Shown: positions 1 through 8,263 of the stretch, piece after piece
How the letters are laid out: every line of letters begins with the position of its first letter
Numbering within the stretch: the first letter of the stretch is position 1
From: Acidimicrobiaceae bacterium
GTDB taxonomy: Bacteria > Actinomycetota > Acidimicrobiia > Acidimicrobiales > Palsa-688
Assembly: GCA_003166025.1 (NCBI GenBank)
Contig: PMWT01000148.1
Location: 1,504-38,943 of the forward strand
Direction of reading: 5' to 3'
Length of the DNA: 37,440 bases
Program-made: the position numbers and the translations under genes
The notes under the pieces: model-generated
Told to the model about the DNA's origin: nothing
The model's database searches: none
What the model saw: only the letters and a program-made list of their open reading frames with translations

Positions 1-1
1 G

Positions 2-37
2 GGTGATGGCGGGGCACAGGGTGGTGGCGGGGCACAG
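2..37. repeat. 18-bp tandem duplication at window edge
   Basis: Two head-to-tail 18-base copies, differing at one position, lie at 2-19 and 20-37 (core ggtggcggggcacag). A third partial copy follows. No coding sequence is evident. The rest of 1-223 carries a small hairpin (ggcca at 177-181 pairing with tggcc at 188-192) and otherwise looks like the upstream region of the flagellar operon; I see no convincing promoter boxes. Confidence 0.6.
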
Positions 38-223
38 GGTGAGGGAGGCAAGCGTGGGGCCATTTCTTCGGTTTCCGTTTATGCGGACGTGCCCGGAGGG
101 CGGGAGCGCTTGTTGGCGGGGCGTTTACCGCTTTCATTCAGACTCGTGGCCCCCGGGTCGATTCTTGAGTTATGCCGGCCAATGGACTGGCCAGACGAAG
201 AGAGCCCGACGGAGCGGGGAAAC

Positions 224-481
224 ATGATCCTTTTATCTAGGCTCAACGGTCAACAGATAGCCCTCAATGCCGACCTGATCGAACGGGCGGAGGCTACGCC
301 CGATACCGTGCTGACGCTGGTGGACGGCACCAAACACGTGGTGGCGGAAAGTGTCGAGGAAGTCATCGACCGCGTGCGGCACTACCGGGCCTCGGTGCTT
401 GTAACGGCTAAGCAGCTGGAAGAAAGCGGAGGGCAAGGCCGGGCCACCTTAAGGGCGCTGCCCAGTCCTGGAGACAGCTGA
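224..481 (+). CDS. flbD: FlbD family flagellar protein
   Basis: A small protein of 85 residues whose family sits in flagellar operons of Gram-positive and other bacteria and is thought to help control or assemble the flagellum; its biochemical role is not settled. The N-terminus MILLSRLNGQ and the pattern of short beta strands (ILLSRLNG, TVLTLVDGTKHVVAES) followed by a helix (VEEVIDRVRHYRASV) match the FlbD family, which is usually 60-90 residues. The ATG at 224 follows a purine-rich ggagcgggga, so I prefer it to the longer upstream frame. It is the first gene of the flagellar operon in this window and ends 2 bases before motA. Confidence 0.85.
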   Translation: MILLSRLNGQQIALNADLIERAEATPDTVLTLVDGTKHVVAESVEEVIDRVRHYRASVLVTAKQLEESGGQGRATLRALPSPGDS

Positions 482-483
482 TA

Positions 484-1284
484 ATGGACCCCTCCAGCTT
501 CGTCGGCATAGGGATGGCGCTGTTTGCCCTCCTGGTCGCCATGATCATGGACGGTGGCAACCCAGCCGCACTGATCGCTCCTTCGGCGATCCTGCTGACC
601 TTTGGCGGCACCATCGGCGCGGCCTCGGCCGGCATGCTGATGAGCGACGCCAAAGCGCTGCCGAAGATCTTCAAGTCCGCCCTCATGGCGAAGGTGACAC
701 CACCCGACGATGCTGTCGCCATAGTGGTCTCGTTTGCCGAAAAAGCCCGCCGCCAGGGCCTGCTGGCCCTAGAAGAGGAGGCCCGTCAGATCGACGACAC
801 CTTCCTGCGCAAGGGGATCGAGATGGCGGTAGACGGCTCGGACCCCGAAGAGATACGGGACATCCTGGAACAGGACGTCGACGCCATGAAGGCCCGCCAC
901 CGTACCGGAGCGAAGTACTTCGCCGACATGGCCGGGTTCGCCCCGACCATGGGCATCATCGGCACCGTGATGGGCCTCCTGCACGTGCTGCAGAACCTGT
1001 CCACCCCGGCGACCCTGGGACCGATGATCGCCGCTGCTTTCACGGCCACCCTTTGGGGGGTCATGCAGGCCAACGTCTTCTGGCTCCCGTTGTCCAACAA
1101 GTTGAAGCGGACCAGCGAGATCGAGGTAAGGCGGATGGAACTGCTCCTGGAGGGCATCCTGGCCATACAAGCGGGGGCCAACCCGAGAGTTGTCGAGCAG
1201 CGGCTACTTTCCTACCTCTCGCCGAGCGAACAAGAAGCGGCCAAGGAAGCCCGCGAGGCCGCCAAGACGAGGGAGGCGGCCTGA
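484..1284 (+). CDS. motA: flagellar stator protein MotA
   Basis: MotA (266 residues) forms, with MotB, the membrane ion channel that drives rotation of the flagellum. The sequence has an N-terminal membrane pair (residues about 5-50, with GGTIGAASAG), a long charged cytoplasmic loop (about 60-140, rich in E, D, K and R, including the segment that contacts the FliG rotor), and two C-terminal membrane helices (about 148-205) with the conserved ADMAGFAPTMGIIGTVMGL stretch typical of MotA/TolQ/ExbB proteins. The ATG at 484 lies just after the flbD stop. The stop at 1282-1284 is one base from the motB GTG, so the two stator subunits are probably translationally coupled. Confidence 0.93.
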   Translation: MDPSSFVGIGMALFALLVAMIMDGGNPAALIAPSAILLTFGGTIGAASAGMLMSDAKALPKIFKSALMAKVTPPDDAVAIVVSFAEKARRQGLLALEEEARQIDDTFLRKGIEMAVDGSDPEEIRDILEQDVDAMKARHRTGAKYFADMAGFAPTMGIIGTVMGLLHVLQNLSTPATLGPMIAAAFTATLWGVMQANVFWLPLSNKLKRTSEIEVRRMELLLEGILAIQAGANPRVVEQRLLSYLSPSEQEAAKEAREAAKTREAA

Positions 1285-1285
1285 G

Positions 1286-2137
1286 GTGTCGCGGCCCCCC
1301 AAACGCAAAGCCGAGGAACACGAGGAGGGGCCCAGCTCCGAGCGCTGGCTACTCACGTACTCGGACATGATCACCCTTCTCATGGTCTTGTTCATCGTCC
1401 TGTTCGCTCTGGGCCAGACCGACATCCGCAAGTTCAATGCCTTCAAGGACAGCTTCCACCCCATCGGCCAGACCGAGGACGTTACGCCTCCGGGCGGGCC
1501 CGGCGTGCTCTCCCAGCCCTCCGCCATTGCCATTTCCGAAGAGAACCCGTTCGCCAAGATCAATTCCTCCGCCTCCTCCCAGAGTGGCGCGGCGCGGTCC
1601 GGCCAGAAACTTTCCGGCCAGCAGACCGCCGGCCAGAGCCAGGCCGGCGAGTCGACCGAAGCCGAACAGCAGGCCCTGGCCAGTGCCGCGGCTGAGATGG
1701 AAGCGGCGTTGGACAAGATGGGCCTGGGCAAGCAGGTCAGCTTCAACTTCGACCAGCGAGGCCTGGTCGTTTCCATCCTTACCGACAAGGTCCTGTTCCC
1801 CCTCGACTCGGCGCAGCTACAGCCCGGGGGCGTGGCGATCATAAATGCCCTGGCGCCGGTGCTGGCCTTGCTGCCCAACCAGATCGACGTGGAGGGCGAC
1901 ACCGACGACCAGCCCATCCACGGCGGCCCGTACGCGGACAACTGGGCTCTTTCCGCAGCGCGCGCCGTAGCCGTCGTGGAGGACCTCATACGTGACCACG
2001 GCATAAACCCCGACCGCCTTCAGGCCAGTGGCAACTCGGACACGCGGCCGGTCGTGCCCAACAACACCCCTCAACATCAAGCGGAAAACCGGCGCGTCCA
2101 GATCGTGGTCTTCTCCACCACCGTCGTCTCGCCGTAA
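1286..2137 (+). CDS. motB: flagellar stator protein MotB
   Basis: MotB (283 residues) anchors the stator to peptidoglycan and carries the proton-binding aspartate. A single N-terminal membrane helix follows SERWLLTYSDMITLLMVLF; Asp27 in YSD is the conserved ion-binding residue. A low-complexity Ser/Gln/Ala linker (about residues 85-135) leads to an OmpA-like peptidoglycan-binding domain (about 150-280) with GDTDDQPI, NWALSAARA and the ENRRVQI signature. I place the start at the GTG one base after the motA stop; the frame runs open further upstream but that stretch lies inside motA. The Asp argues for proton rather than sodium coupling only weakly. Confidence 0.92.
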   Translation: MSRPPKRKAEEHEEGPSSERWLLTYSDMITLLMVLFIVLFALGQTDIRKFNAFKDSFHPIGQTEDVTPPGGPGVLSQPSAIAISEENPFAKINSSASSQSGAARSGQKLSGQQTAGQSQAGESTEAEQQALASAAAEMEAALDKMGLGKQVSFNFDQRGLVVSILTDKVLFPLDSAQLQPGGVAIINALAPVLALLPNQIDVEGDTDDQPIHGGPYADNWALSAARAVAVVEDLIRDHGINPDRLQASGNSDTRPVVPNNTPQHQAENRRVQIVVFSTTVVSP

Positions 2138-2146
2138 GGAGAGGAA

Positions 2147-2623
2147 ATGGCGACAAAAACCAAACCCGGGGCCAAGGCCGCCGAAAAGGAGGGCGAAGCC
2201 AAGGCCAAGCACGGCAAGCGCACGTTGTTGCTGGTGCTGCTACCCGTGCTCCTCGTCGGCGCCTTCGGTTACAAGACGATGATGAAGAAACCCCCGGTCG
2301 CCGCGGACAAGGGTGGCCCCACCACCACGGTGGCCGGGCCCACGCTGGAAGAGACCTCCCTCACGGTCAACCTGCGCGACGGCCATTACCTCGAGTTCAC
2401 CGCCGCCCTCCAGGTGGCGACAGGCAAGAAGTACACCCTCCTCGCCAACAACCAGCCCATCGTCCTGGACATCCTCAACACCCAGGCCGAGCAGACGACC
2501 GAGGCGCAACTGCTATTGCCCGGAGGCGTGGCGGCGTTGAAGAAGAGCATCATCCACGCCCTCGACCAGGACTGGCCCGGCCTGGTCGTGAACGTGTTCT
2601 TCGAGCAGTTCGTCATGCAGTGA
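2147..2623 (+). CDS. fliL: flagellar basal body protein FliL
   Basis: FliL (158 residues) is a single-pass inner-membrane protein near the stator that supports motor function. A Lys/Ala-rich cytoplasmic tail (1-26) is followed by one membrane helix (about 27-45, TLLLVLLPVLLVGAFGY) and a periplasm-side domain with LTVNLRDGHYLEFTAALQV and a C-terminal VNVFFEQFVMQ, which is the usual FliL ending. The ATG at 2147 has a strong aaggagagg ribosome site. It sits between motB and fliM as in many flagellar operons. Confidence 0.88.
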   Translation: MATKTKPGAKAAEKEGEAKAKHGKRTLLLVLLPVLLVGAFGYKTMMKKPPVAADKGGPTTTVAGPTLEETSLTVNLRDGHYLEFTAALQVATGKKYTLLANNQPIVLDILNTQAEQTTEAQLLLPGGVAALKKSIIHALDQDWPGLVVNVFFEQFVMQ

Positions 2624-2627
2624 GGCG

Positions 2628-2646
2628 GGCGCGGTAGACCCGCGCC
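2628..2646 (+). terminator. hairpin after fliL (attenuator-like)
   Basis: Seven perfect G-C pairs (ggcgcgg 2628-2634 with ccgcgcc 2640-2646) enclose a tagac loop, starting 4 bases after the fliL stop. No T-run follows, so it is more likely a processing or attenuation hairpin inside the operon than a full terminator. The 85-base gap before fliM is the largest in the early operon. Confidence 0.45.
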
Positions 2647-2708
2647 TTCATCAAACCGTCACGCTCAGTGTCCTCAGGTCGGGCCCACAGTGACCGATGT
2701 GTAGGCAG

Positions 2709-3632
2709 ATGAGCTCCGAGGAAGCACAACGGGCGGTGGTGCCGCTGGGCCGCGACGGCCTACCTAAGCCGCTGCGGCGGCTGCGGGTGAGGCCTGCCGG
2801 CACGCTGAAAGAAGAACACGAGCAGGTGCTCACCCTGCTGACCCAGAACTTTTGCCGGCTGTTCGCCGCCGACATGTCCACCTTCGTGGGCTCGGAGGTC
2901 AACATGACCCTGGCCCCTGTCCTGCAGTGGTCCTGGGACGACTTGCTCAACGTCCTGCCCGAGCCTTATTGCGCTGCTCGCCTCACCATGGAACCGATCG
3001 CCGGCACCGGGCTCATGATGCTGGACATCCCCATAGCCATCGCCATAATCGAGAAGCTCCTTGGAGGAGCGGGCCTGGCCCAGGAATCGGTCGAGCCCCT
3101 GACCGAGGTCGAGCTGACGCTGCTCAGCGAGCTCCACCAGCGGGCCGCCAGTGACCTAGCCGAATCGCTGGCGCTGCTAGTCGAGACCCAACCTGTGGTC
3201 GCCCGCCAGGAGAGCCGGCTCGAGCTCATACGCGCCGCCCCCGCCCGCAGCGTGCTCATCGGCCTCGAGTTCGACCTGACCATGCAGGACGCCGCCGGCC
3301 ATTTCCGCATCGCCATACCAGCACCAGGCCTACTGGACAAGTTGCAAATCTTCACGGGGACGACAGCGGCTCCCGTCTCCCTGGGCGACACCGGTCGGCT
3401 CGGAGGCTGCTCTTTGGAGACCGCCGTACGCTTCAACGACACGCCCCTGGCCTCCCGCCGTGTCGTAGACCTCGTCCCCGGGGACGTGGTGGTCCTCAAC
3501 CACCGCACCGACGAACCGCTGACGCTGTTCGTCGGCGACGTGCCCTACCTGTCCGTGCTCGCCGGCCGGCGAGGTGCCCAAAAGGCGTTCGCCGTGGTGG
3601 GCCCCCCTCCCAAGAAAGGAGCAGGCCATTGA
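2709..3632 (+). CDS. fliM: flagellar motor switch protein FliM
   Basis: FliM (about 307 residues) is the C-ring subunit that binds phospho-CheY and sets rotation direction. The middle domain shows the CheC-like fold typical of FliM (PEPYCAARLTMEPIAGTGLMMLDIPIAIAIIEKLLGG), and the last 75 residues form a SpoA domain (LVPGDVVVLNHRTDEPLTLFVGDVPYL). The canonical N-terminal CheY-binding peptide (LSQxEIDALL) is not visible; the start region reads MSSEEAQRAVVPLGRDG instead. Two in-frame ATGs (2697 and 2709) are possible; neither has a strong ribosome site and I prefer 2709. The stop overlaps the fliN start. Confidence 0.88.
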   Translation: MSSEEAQRAVVPLGRDGLPKPLRRLRVRPAGTLKEEHEQVLTLLTQNFCRLFAADMSTFVGSEVNMTLAPVLQWSWDDLLNVLPEPYCAARLTMEPIAGTGLMMLDIPIAIAIIEKLLGGAGLAQESVEPLTEVELTLLSELHQRAASDLAESLALLVETQPVVARQESRLELIRAAPARSVLIGLEFDLTMQDAAGHFRIAIPAPGLLDKLQIFTGTTAAPVSLGDTGRLGGCSLETAVRFNDTPLASRRVVDLVPGDVVVLNHRTDEPLTLFVGDVPYLSVLAGRRGAQKAFAVVGPPPKKGAGH

Positions 3633-4381
3633 GCGTCGAAACGGACCTGGCAGTGGTCGGCCCGGCCGCCTCTGAAGCCGCCGCTCTCGTCGCCGAGTCT
3701 CTTGGTCTGGAGGCGCGGCCGGGCGAGGGCTTCGACCTGTGGGGCCTCGGGGAGGACGGCTCTGGCGAAGCCGTGCCCAAAGGGGCCACGGTTTGGAGCA
3801 CCGAGCTCCTCGGGCCGAGCGGGCACTGCGGCGAGATAGCCCTGGTGCTCCCCCCCGACGTACCCGTACCCCCGGAGAGCGCCATCGCCACCGCCCTGTC
3901 CCGCAGCATCCCGGCCCTCAACGAGGCCGTGGGCGCGGAACGGGTCGGCGTCGTAAAGAGTTCCGACGCCGAGGCCCTGACCGGGGCCCGCCCCGGCCAG
4001 CGGGCGATGGCCGTGCCCCTTCTGGTCGGCAGCGCCCTCACGCCCGGAGGCCAGCACGCCGGCCTGCTCGTGGTAATCACCCCGGCCGCCGAGGCGGTGG
4101 CCGAGCTCCCCCACCTCGACCCCATGCCCGGCCCGGCCGTGGCCCGCTCGATCGCCACCTTCGGCGACGTCGAAATGAGCGTCAGCGTCGAGCTGGGCCG
4201 CACCAAGATCCCCATCCGGGACCTGCTCAATATCCACAACGGTGCCGTGGTCCAACTCGACCGGCCCGTCACCCATCCGGTCGACCTGTTCGTCCAAGGG
4301 ACACTGATCGCCCGGGGCGAAGTCGTGGTGGTCGACGAGTGCTTCGCCGTCCGTGTCACCGAACTGCTGACGGGCGACTGA
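3629..4381 (+). CDS. fliN: flagellar motor switch protein FliN
   Basis: FliN-type C-ring protein of 250 residues, much longer than enteric FliN (about 137). The C-terminal 75 residues are a SpoA domain (VEMSVSVELGRTKIPIRDLL, then LDRPVTHPVDLFVQG and GEVVVVDECFAVRV). The N-terminal 150 residues resemble the extra domain of long FliN/FliY proteins, but I see no clear CheC phosphatase motif. The start is a TTG at 3629 that overlaps the fliM stop (ttga), with aaggagcag just upstream, so translation is probably coupled. The 3' end lies inside a short tandem repeat. Confidence 0.88.
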   Translation: MSVETDLAVVGPAASEAAALVAESLGLEARPGEGFDLWGLGEDGSGEAVPKGATVWSTELLGPSGHCGEIALVLPPDVPVPPESAIATALSRSIPALNEAVGAERVGVVKSSDAEALTGARPGQRAMAVPLLVGSALTPGGQHAGLLVVITPAAEAVAELPHLDPMPGPAVARSIATFGDVEMSVSVELGRTKIPIRDLLNIHNGAVVQLDRPVTHPVDLFVQGTLIARGEVVVVDECFAVRVTELLTGD

Positions 4382-4449
4382 CCATGACTGGCGGGCGACT
4401 CAACATGACTGGCGGGCGACTCAACATGACTGGCGAGCGACTGGCATGA
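4367..4449 (+). repeat. four-copy 21-bp tandem repeat spanning fliN stop to fliO start
   Basis: Units lie at 4367-4387, 4388-4408, 4409-4429 and 4430-4449 (the last is 20 bases). Each has the core ggcg(g/a)gcgact and ends in catga. The first copy contains the fliN stop codon and the last contains the fliO ATG. Copies two and three are identical. The array adds three extra ATGs upstream of the fliO start. It looks like slippage of the fliN tail that pushed fliO away from fliN. Confidence 0.9.
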
Positions 4450-4976
4450 TCAGTGTCATCGAGCTGCTGGTCCGGCTCGTCATCTCCATGGTCGCCGTCA
4501 TGGCCGTTATGGGCATCGCCGCCCGCCTGGTACGCAGGCGCCAGAACGCCGGGCCTCTATTTGCGGCGCGAGGAGGCTCGGCCTCCGGCCCGGCCAACCG
4601 TTCCGGCCGTTCCCGGGCCCGCAAGCCCAGAGCCGTCCCGCCCCTCGAGGTCCTCTACCGCCGTCCCCTGTCCAAAGGGGCGGCAGTCTCACTTGTTGAT
4701 GCCGCCGGGAGGACTTTCCTGCTGGGCGTGACCGACCACTCGGTGACCCTCCTGGCCGAACTGCCCGGCCCGGCGGCAGCCGGGGCGCCGGCGTCCCCCG
4801 GCCAGTTGGCCATCGGACAGCAGACGGTCCCTCCGGTCAATCTGACAGACGAAGACGAATGGCAACAGACCGGCCGGATGCCGGGCTGCGAACGGGGCCC
4901 CGCTGGAGCGGAGACCTCAGATAACGCATGGAAGCTCGCCCTTGACTCGTTGCGGGAGCGCACGGTACGTAAGTAG
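4446..4976 (+). CDS. fliO: flagellar biosynthesis protein FliO
   Basis: A 176-residue FliO-type protein that helps assemble the FliP export ring. It has one N-terminal membrane helix (about 3-25, IELLVRLVISMVAVMAVMGIA), a basic linker (RLVRRRQ and RSRARKPR) and a small cytoplasmic beta domain with AAVSLVDAAGRTFLLGVTDH, a pattern typical of FliO. FliO is weakly conserved, so position between fliN and fliP is part of the call. The ATG at 4446 lies in the last unit of the 21-bp repeat; other ATGs in the repeat are in different frames or lead to no longer product. Confidence 0.78.
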   Translation: MISVIELLVRLVISMVAVMAVMGIAARLVRRRQNAGPLFAARGGSASGPANRSGRSRARKPRAVPPLEVLYRRPLSKGAAVSLVDAAGRTFLLGVTDHSVTLLAELPGPAAAGAPASPGQLAIGQQTVPPVNLTDEDEWQQTGRMPGCERGPAGAETSDNAWKLALDSLRERTVRK

Positions 4977-5015
4977 CTCCCGCGCTCCACGGTCAACCCT
5001 GGCAAACGGAGCGCC

Positions 5016-5948
5016 ATGCAAAAAACAAAGAGGCTCTTCGCGTTCCTTGTCGGGGGCGTGGTGGCGGCGGGCGCGGTGCTCGGCGTGGCGAGCCTGGCCT
5101 GGTCCGGTAGTGCGGCCGCGAGCCCCCTTGCCTCCACCTCGCCGACGGGGACCGCCGTGGCCTACCTGGCGGCGGGACAAGCGAGCACGGGCGCATCGAC
5201 CGGCGCCGTGTCGCCGGTGAGCCCCGATGCACCGGAGAGCCCGCAAACGCCGGCCTCCCCTGCCAGCACGAGCAGCGGGACTTCTTCGGGGGGCGCCGTC
5301 TCGGTGAACCTCGGGGGGAGCCTGGGCAAGCCGAGCGAGAGCATCACCATAATCATCGGCCTGACGCTGCTGGCGGTGGCGCCGTCGCTGCTCATACTGC
5401 TCACGAGTTTCACGAGAATTATCATCGTCCTCTCGTTGACCCGCCAGGCTCTGGGCCTGCAAAACGTGCCGCCGAACCAGTTGCTGGCGGGCTTGGCCCT
5501 GTTCTTGTCGCTGTTCATAATGTCGCCCGTCATCAGCCAGGTGAACTCGGACGCCGTCCAGCCCTATCTCGCCGGCAAGATAACAGCTGAACAGGCGTAC
5601 ACCGAGGCCCAGGCACCGCTAAAGACCTGGATGCTGAAACAGACCCAGGCCGACGACCTGGCCCTGTTCGAAAAGAGCGGCACCAAGCTCACTTCACCGG
5701 CGGCGATGCCCATGGCGGCGGTCGTGCCCGCGTTCGCGCTGTCGGAGATGCGGGCGGCGTTCATCATCGGCTTCGTCATATTTGTGCCGTTCCTCGTCAT
5801 CGACCTCGTCGTGAGCTCCACCCTTATGTCCCTGGGCATGATGATGCTCCCGCCGTCGCTCGTCTCCTTACCTTTCAAACTGTTGCTTTTCGTGCTCGTC
5901 GACGGCTGGGCACTCGTGGTCCAGTCCCTACTGGCGAGCTTCCATTGA
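5016..5948 (+). CDS. fliP: flagellar export gate protein FliP
   Basis: FliP (310 residues) forms the core ring of the flagellar type III export gate. A cleavable signal peptide is likely (residues 1-36, KRLFAFLVGGVVAAGAVLGVA ending near SAAAS). A Ser/Thr/Pro/Ala-rich linker of about 60 residues (37-100) follows and is longer than in typical FliP. The conserved part starts at SITIIIGLTLLAVAPSLLIL and includes SFTRIIIVLSLTRQALG, PPNQLLAGLALFLSLF and the C-terminal helices ending in LPFKLLLFVLVDGW. The ATG at 5016 has ggag 5 bases upstream. It is followed closely by fliQ. Confidence 0.94.
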   Translation: MQKTKRLFAFLVGGVVAAGAVLGVASLAWSGSAAASPLASTSPTGTAVAYLAAGQASTGASTGAVSPVSPDAPESPQTPASPASTSSGTSSGGAVSVNLGGSLGKPSESITIIIGLTLLAVAPSLLILLTSFTRIIIVLSLTRQALGLQNVPPNQLLAGLALFLSLFIMSPVISQVNSDAVQPYLAGKITAEQAYTEAQAPLKTWMLKQTQADDLALFEKSGTKLTSPAAMPMAAVVPAFALSEMRAAFIIGFVIFVPFLVIDLVVSSTLMSLGMMMLPPSLVSLPFKLLLFVLVDGWALVVQSLLASFH

Positions 5949-5961
5949 GCGAGGGCCAAAA

Positions 5962-6234
5962 ATGAACGATTCCTCCGTCGTCGAGATCGCACTGCGCATG
6001 CTCACCGTCACAGGTGAACTGGCGGCGCCGATGCTGCTCACCGCCATGTGCATAGGCCTGGCTATCGGCCTGTTGCAGTCCGTAACCTCGATCCAGGAAG
6101 TAACGCTCACCTTCGTCCCCAAGATGGCCGGCGTTTCCCTCGCCATCGTCGTCGCCGGGCACTGGATGGTGAGCACGCTCGTCGGGTTCACCGACCAGCT
6201 CTTCTCGATGATCCCTCAGCTGGTGGGCTCCTGA
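5962..6234 (+). CDS. fliQ: flagellar export gate protein FliQ
   Basis: FliQ (90 residues, the usual size) has two membrane hairpin helices (about 16-40 and 52-78). The family pattern is visible: IGLAIGLLQSVTSIQEVTLTF and then VPKMAGVSLAIVVAGHWM. It packs around the FliP-FliR core of the export gate. The ATG at 5962 follows gaggg by 6 bases. The gap to fliP is 13 bases and to fliR 16 bases. Confidence 0.93.
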   Translation: MNDSSVVEIALRMLTVTGELAAPMLLTAMCIGLAIGLLQSVTSIQEVTLTFVPKMAGVSLAIVVAGHWMVSTLVGFTDQLFSMIPQLVGS

Positions 6235-6250
6235 CACAGGAGCCGCACCC

Positions 6251-7036
6251 ATGACATTCGCGTTCGCCGCCGGCCCTTTCTTCGCTTTCATGCTGGCGCT
6301 GGTCCGGGCCAGCGCCTGGCTGGCCTTGGTCCCACCTTTCTCCTCGTCGTCCATCCCCCAGGTGGTACGCCTGGGGCTGGCGGCCGCCCTCGCCCTGGCC
6401 GCCGTCTCGCAATTGAGCCGTGCCCCGGGACTGGCGGTGAGCGTGACCAGCCTCAGCACAGCCGGGTTTATTTCCGACCTGGTCCTGCAGGCGGTGACGG
6501 GCTGCGTGCTCGGCTTCATCACCTCGTTGTTGCTATCGGTGCTGAGCGCGGCCGGGAGCCTCACAGACATGACGAGCGGGCTGGCCGCAGCGACCATCTT
6601 CGACCCGATCAGCGGGACGCAGAACCCGGTCACGGCGAACGTCTACAACGTGATCATGACCACACTGCTGTTTGTCACCGGGGGCGACCTGCTCATCGTG
6701 AAGGGCTTCATGACCTCGTTCCGCTCCGTGGGGCTGAGCTCCAAGAGCGTGAGCCTGCTCGGCCCGACGCTGCTGTCAGAGGTCAGCTTCTTCTTCCTCG
6801 CTGCGGTCGAGATAGCAGCGCCCGTGCTCGGGGCCATGTTCCTCGCCTATGTAGCCTTCGGGCTCCTGACCAAGAGCGCGCCGCAGTTGAACGTGATGTC
6901 GCTCGGCTTTGCCATCAACATCGCCCTCGCCCTTGTCGTCGTCGGCGCTTGCCTGGCCATGCTCCCGGGTGCTGTATCGACACTCGTCGACCGGGCTGTC
7001 ACCGACACGCTGGGCCTGCTCGGCATCAGCCCGTGA
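6251..7036 (+). CDS. fliR: flagellar export gate protein FliR
   Basis: FliR (261 residues) completes the FliPQR export gate. It is almost wholly hydrophobic, with about six membrane helices. The early segment ALVRASAWLALVPPFSSSSIPQVVRLGLAAALALA and the middle segment LTDMTSGLAAATIFDPISGTQNPV match FliR landmarks. The C-terminal KSAPQLNVMSLGFAINIALAL is the conserved FliR block. The ATG at 6251 has aggag 8 bases upstream. Confidence 0.92.
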   Translation: MTFAFAAGPFFAFMLALVRASAWLALVPPFSSSSIPQVVRLGLAAALALAAVSQLSRAPGLAVSVTSLSTAGFISDLVLQAVTGCVLGFITSLLLSVLSAAGSLTDMTSGLAAATIFDPISGTQNPVTANVYNVIMTTLLFVTGGDLLIVKGFMTSFRSVGLSSKSVSLLGPTLLSEVSFFFLAAVEIAAPVLGAMFLAYVAFGLLTKSAPQLNVMSLGFAINIALALVVVGACLAMLPGAVSTLVDRAVTDTLGLLGISP

Positions 7037-7057
7037 GGCGGCAGGGACAGGCACTCG

Positions 7058-8197
7058 ATGCCTGACCAGGACAAGCACTCCAGGACAGAAAAGCCCACTG
7101 TCCGGCGAAAAAAGGACGCCCGCCGGGAAGGTCAGGTGGCCCGCACTCCTGAGCTTGTCACGTGGCTCGTCATCATGTCGGGCACCTTCCTCGCGCAGTA
7201 CACGGTGAAGACCGCTTACGTCTCCGTCGACAAGCTCTGGTACAAGGTCGGCGACGCCATAAGCCGCCCGAGCATAACGACCGACATCGCGGTGGCCGAA
7301 CAAGGTGGGAAAGATGTCCTGTCCTGCCTGGCCCCGGCCGTCCTCACGACTATGGCCCTGGCCCTGCTGATAAACCTGGCCCAAACCCGCGGCCTGGTGA
7401 CTTTCAAACCGCTGAAACCGAGCTTTTCTAAGGTCAACCCGGTCAAGGGCTTGAAGCGCATCTTCTCGCCGCGCTCGCTGTGGGAGGCGGCCAAGCAAAC
7501 GTTACGAGTCGCATTGTTGACCCTCGTGGCGTGGAAGACGGTCATCGGTTTCGTGCCTGTGGCCACCGCCGCCGGGCCGCTGTCGTCCATGGCCATTGCC
7601 TCGATGGTGGCGACGCGCGCGCTTACCTTGACGCGCCAGGTGGCGGCGATCGGCCTGGGCCTGGCCGTGATGGACTACGTCGTCCAATACCGCAAGACGG
7701 CAAGACAGATGCGCATGACCAAGCAGGAGGTGAAAGAAGACAGCAAAGCCAGCGAGGGCAACCCCCTTGTCCGGGGCGCCATCCGCCGCCGGCAGCGCCA
7801 GATGGCCCGTAACCGGATGTTGGCCGCGGTGGCCAGAGCGGACGCCGTCGTGCTGAACCCCACCCACTTCGCCGTCGCCGTAAGCTACGTCCGAGGCCAA
7901 GGCGCCCCGAAGGTGGTCGCCAAAGGGGTCGACTTCCTGGCCCTGCGCATCCGGGAGGAAGCCACCGTCCACAGGGTGCCGCTGGTGGAGGACCCGCCTC
8001 TGGCCCGGGCGCTGTACGTGGCGTGCGAGGTCGAACAGGAAATACCCACCGCGCTCTACGAGGCTGTCGCCCGTCTGCTCACCTTCATCTACTCGCTAAA
8101 AGCGTCCGGTCGGGCCACGCGCATCGACGGTGCACCGCACAAGCCTGCCGCCCCCCTTCTCGCCTTGAGCTCATCTTCGCCGTTTGAGCGCCGATAG
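7058..8197 (+). CDS. flhB: flagellar export switch protein FlhB
   Basis: FlhB (379 residues) switches export specificity from rod/hook to filament proteins. The start reads DKHSRTEKPTVRRKKDARREGQVART, matching the usual E(K/R)TExPTxKRxxDAREKGQ signature. About four membrane helices lie between residues 30 and 210. The cytoplasmic domain carries the self-cleavage motif Asn267-Pro-Thr-His270 (VVLNPTHFAVAVSY), so autocleavage should occur. The C-terminal segment VPLVEDPPLARALY is typical. It is 21 bases after fliR. Confidence 0.95.
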   Translation: MPDQDKHSRTEKPTVRRKKDARREGQVARTPELVTWLVIMSGTFLAQYTVKTAYVSVDKLWYKVGDAISRPSITTDIAVAEQGGKDVLSCLAPAVLTTMALALLINLAQTRGLVTFKPLKPSFSKVNPVKGLKRIFSPRSLWEAAKQTLRVALLTLVAWKTVIGFVPVATAAGPLSSMAIASMVATRALTLTRQVAAIGLGLAVMDYVVQYRKTARQMRMTKQEVKEDSKASEGNPLVRGAIRRRQRQMARNRMLAAVARADAVVLNPTHFAVAVSYVRGQGAPKVVAKGVDFLALRIREEATVHRVPLVEDPPLARALYVACEVEQEIPTALYEAVARLLTFIYSLKASGRATRIDGAPHKPAAPLLALSSSSPFERR

Positions 8198-8263
8198 GCC
8201 CCTAGCCAGTCAGCATGGACGCGACCCGCGGGCCCACGGAGCAGGGCCTGACCAAACCTATTT

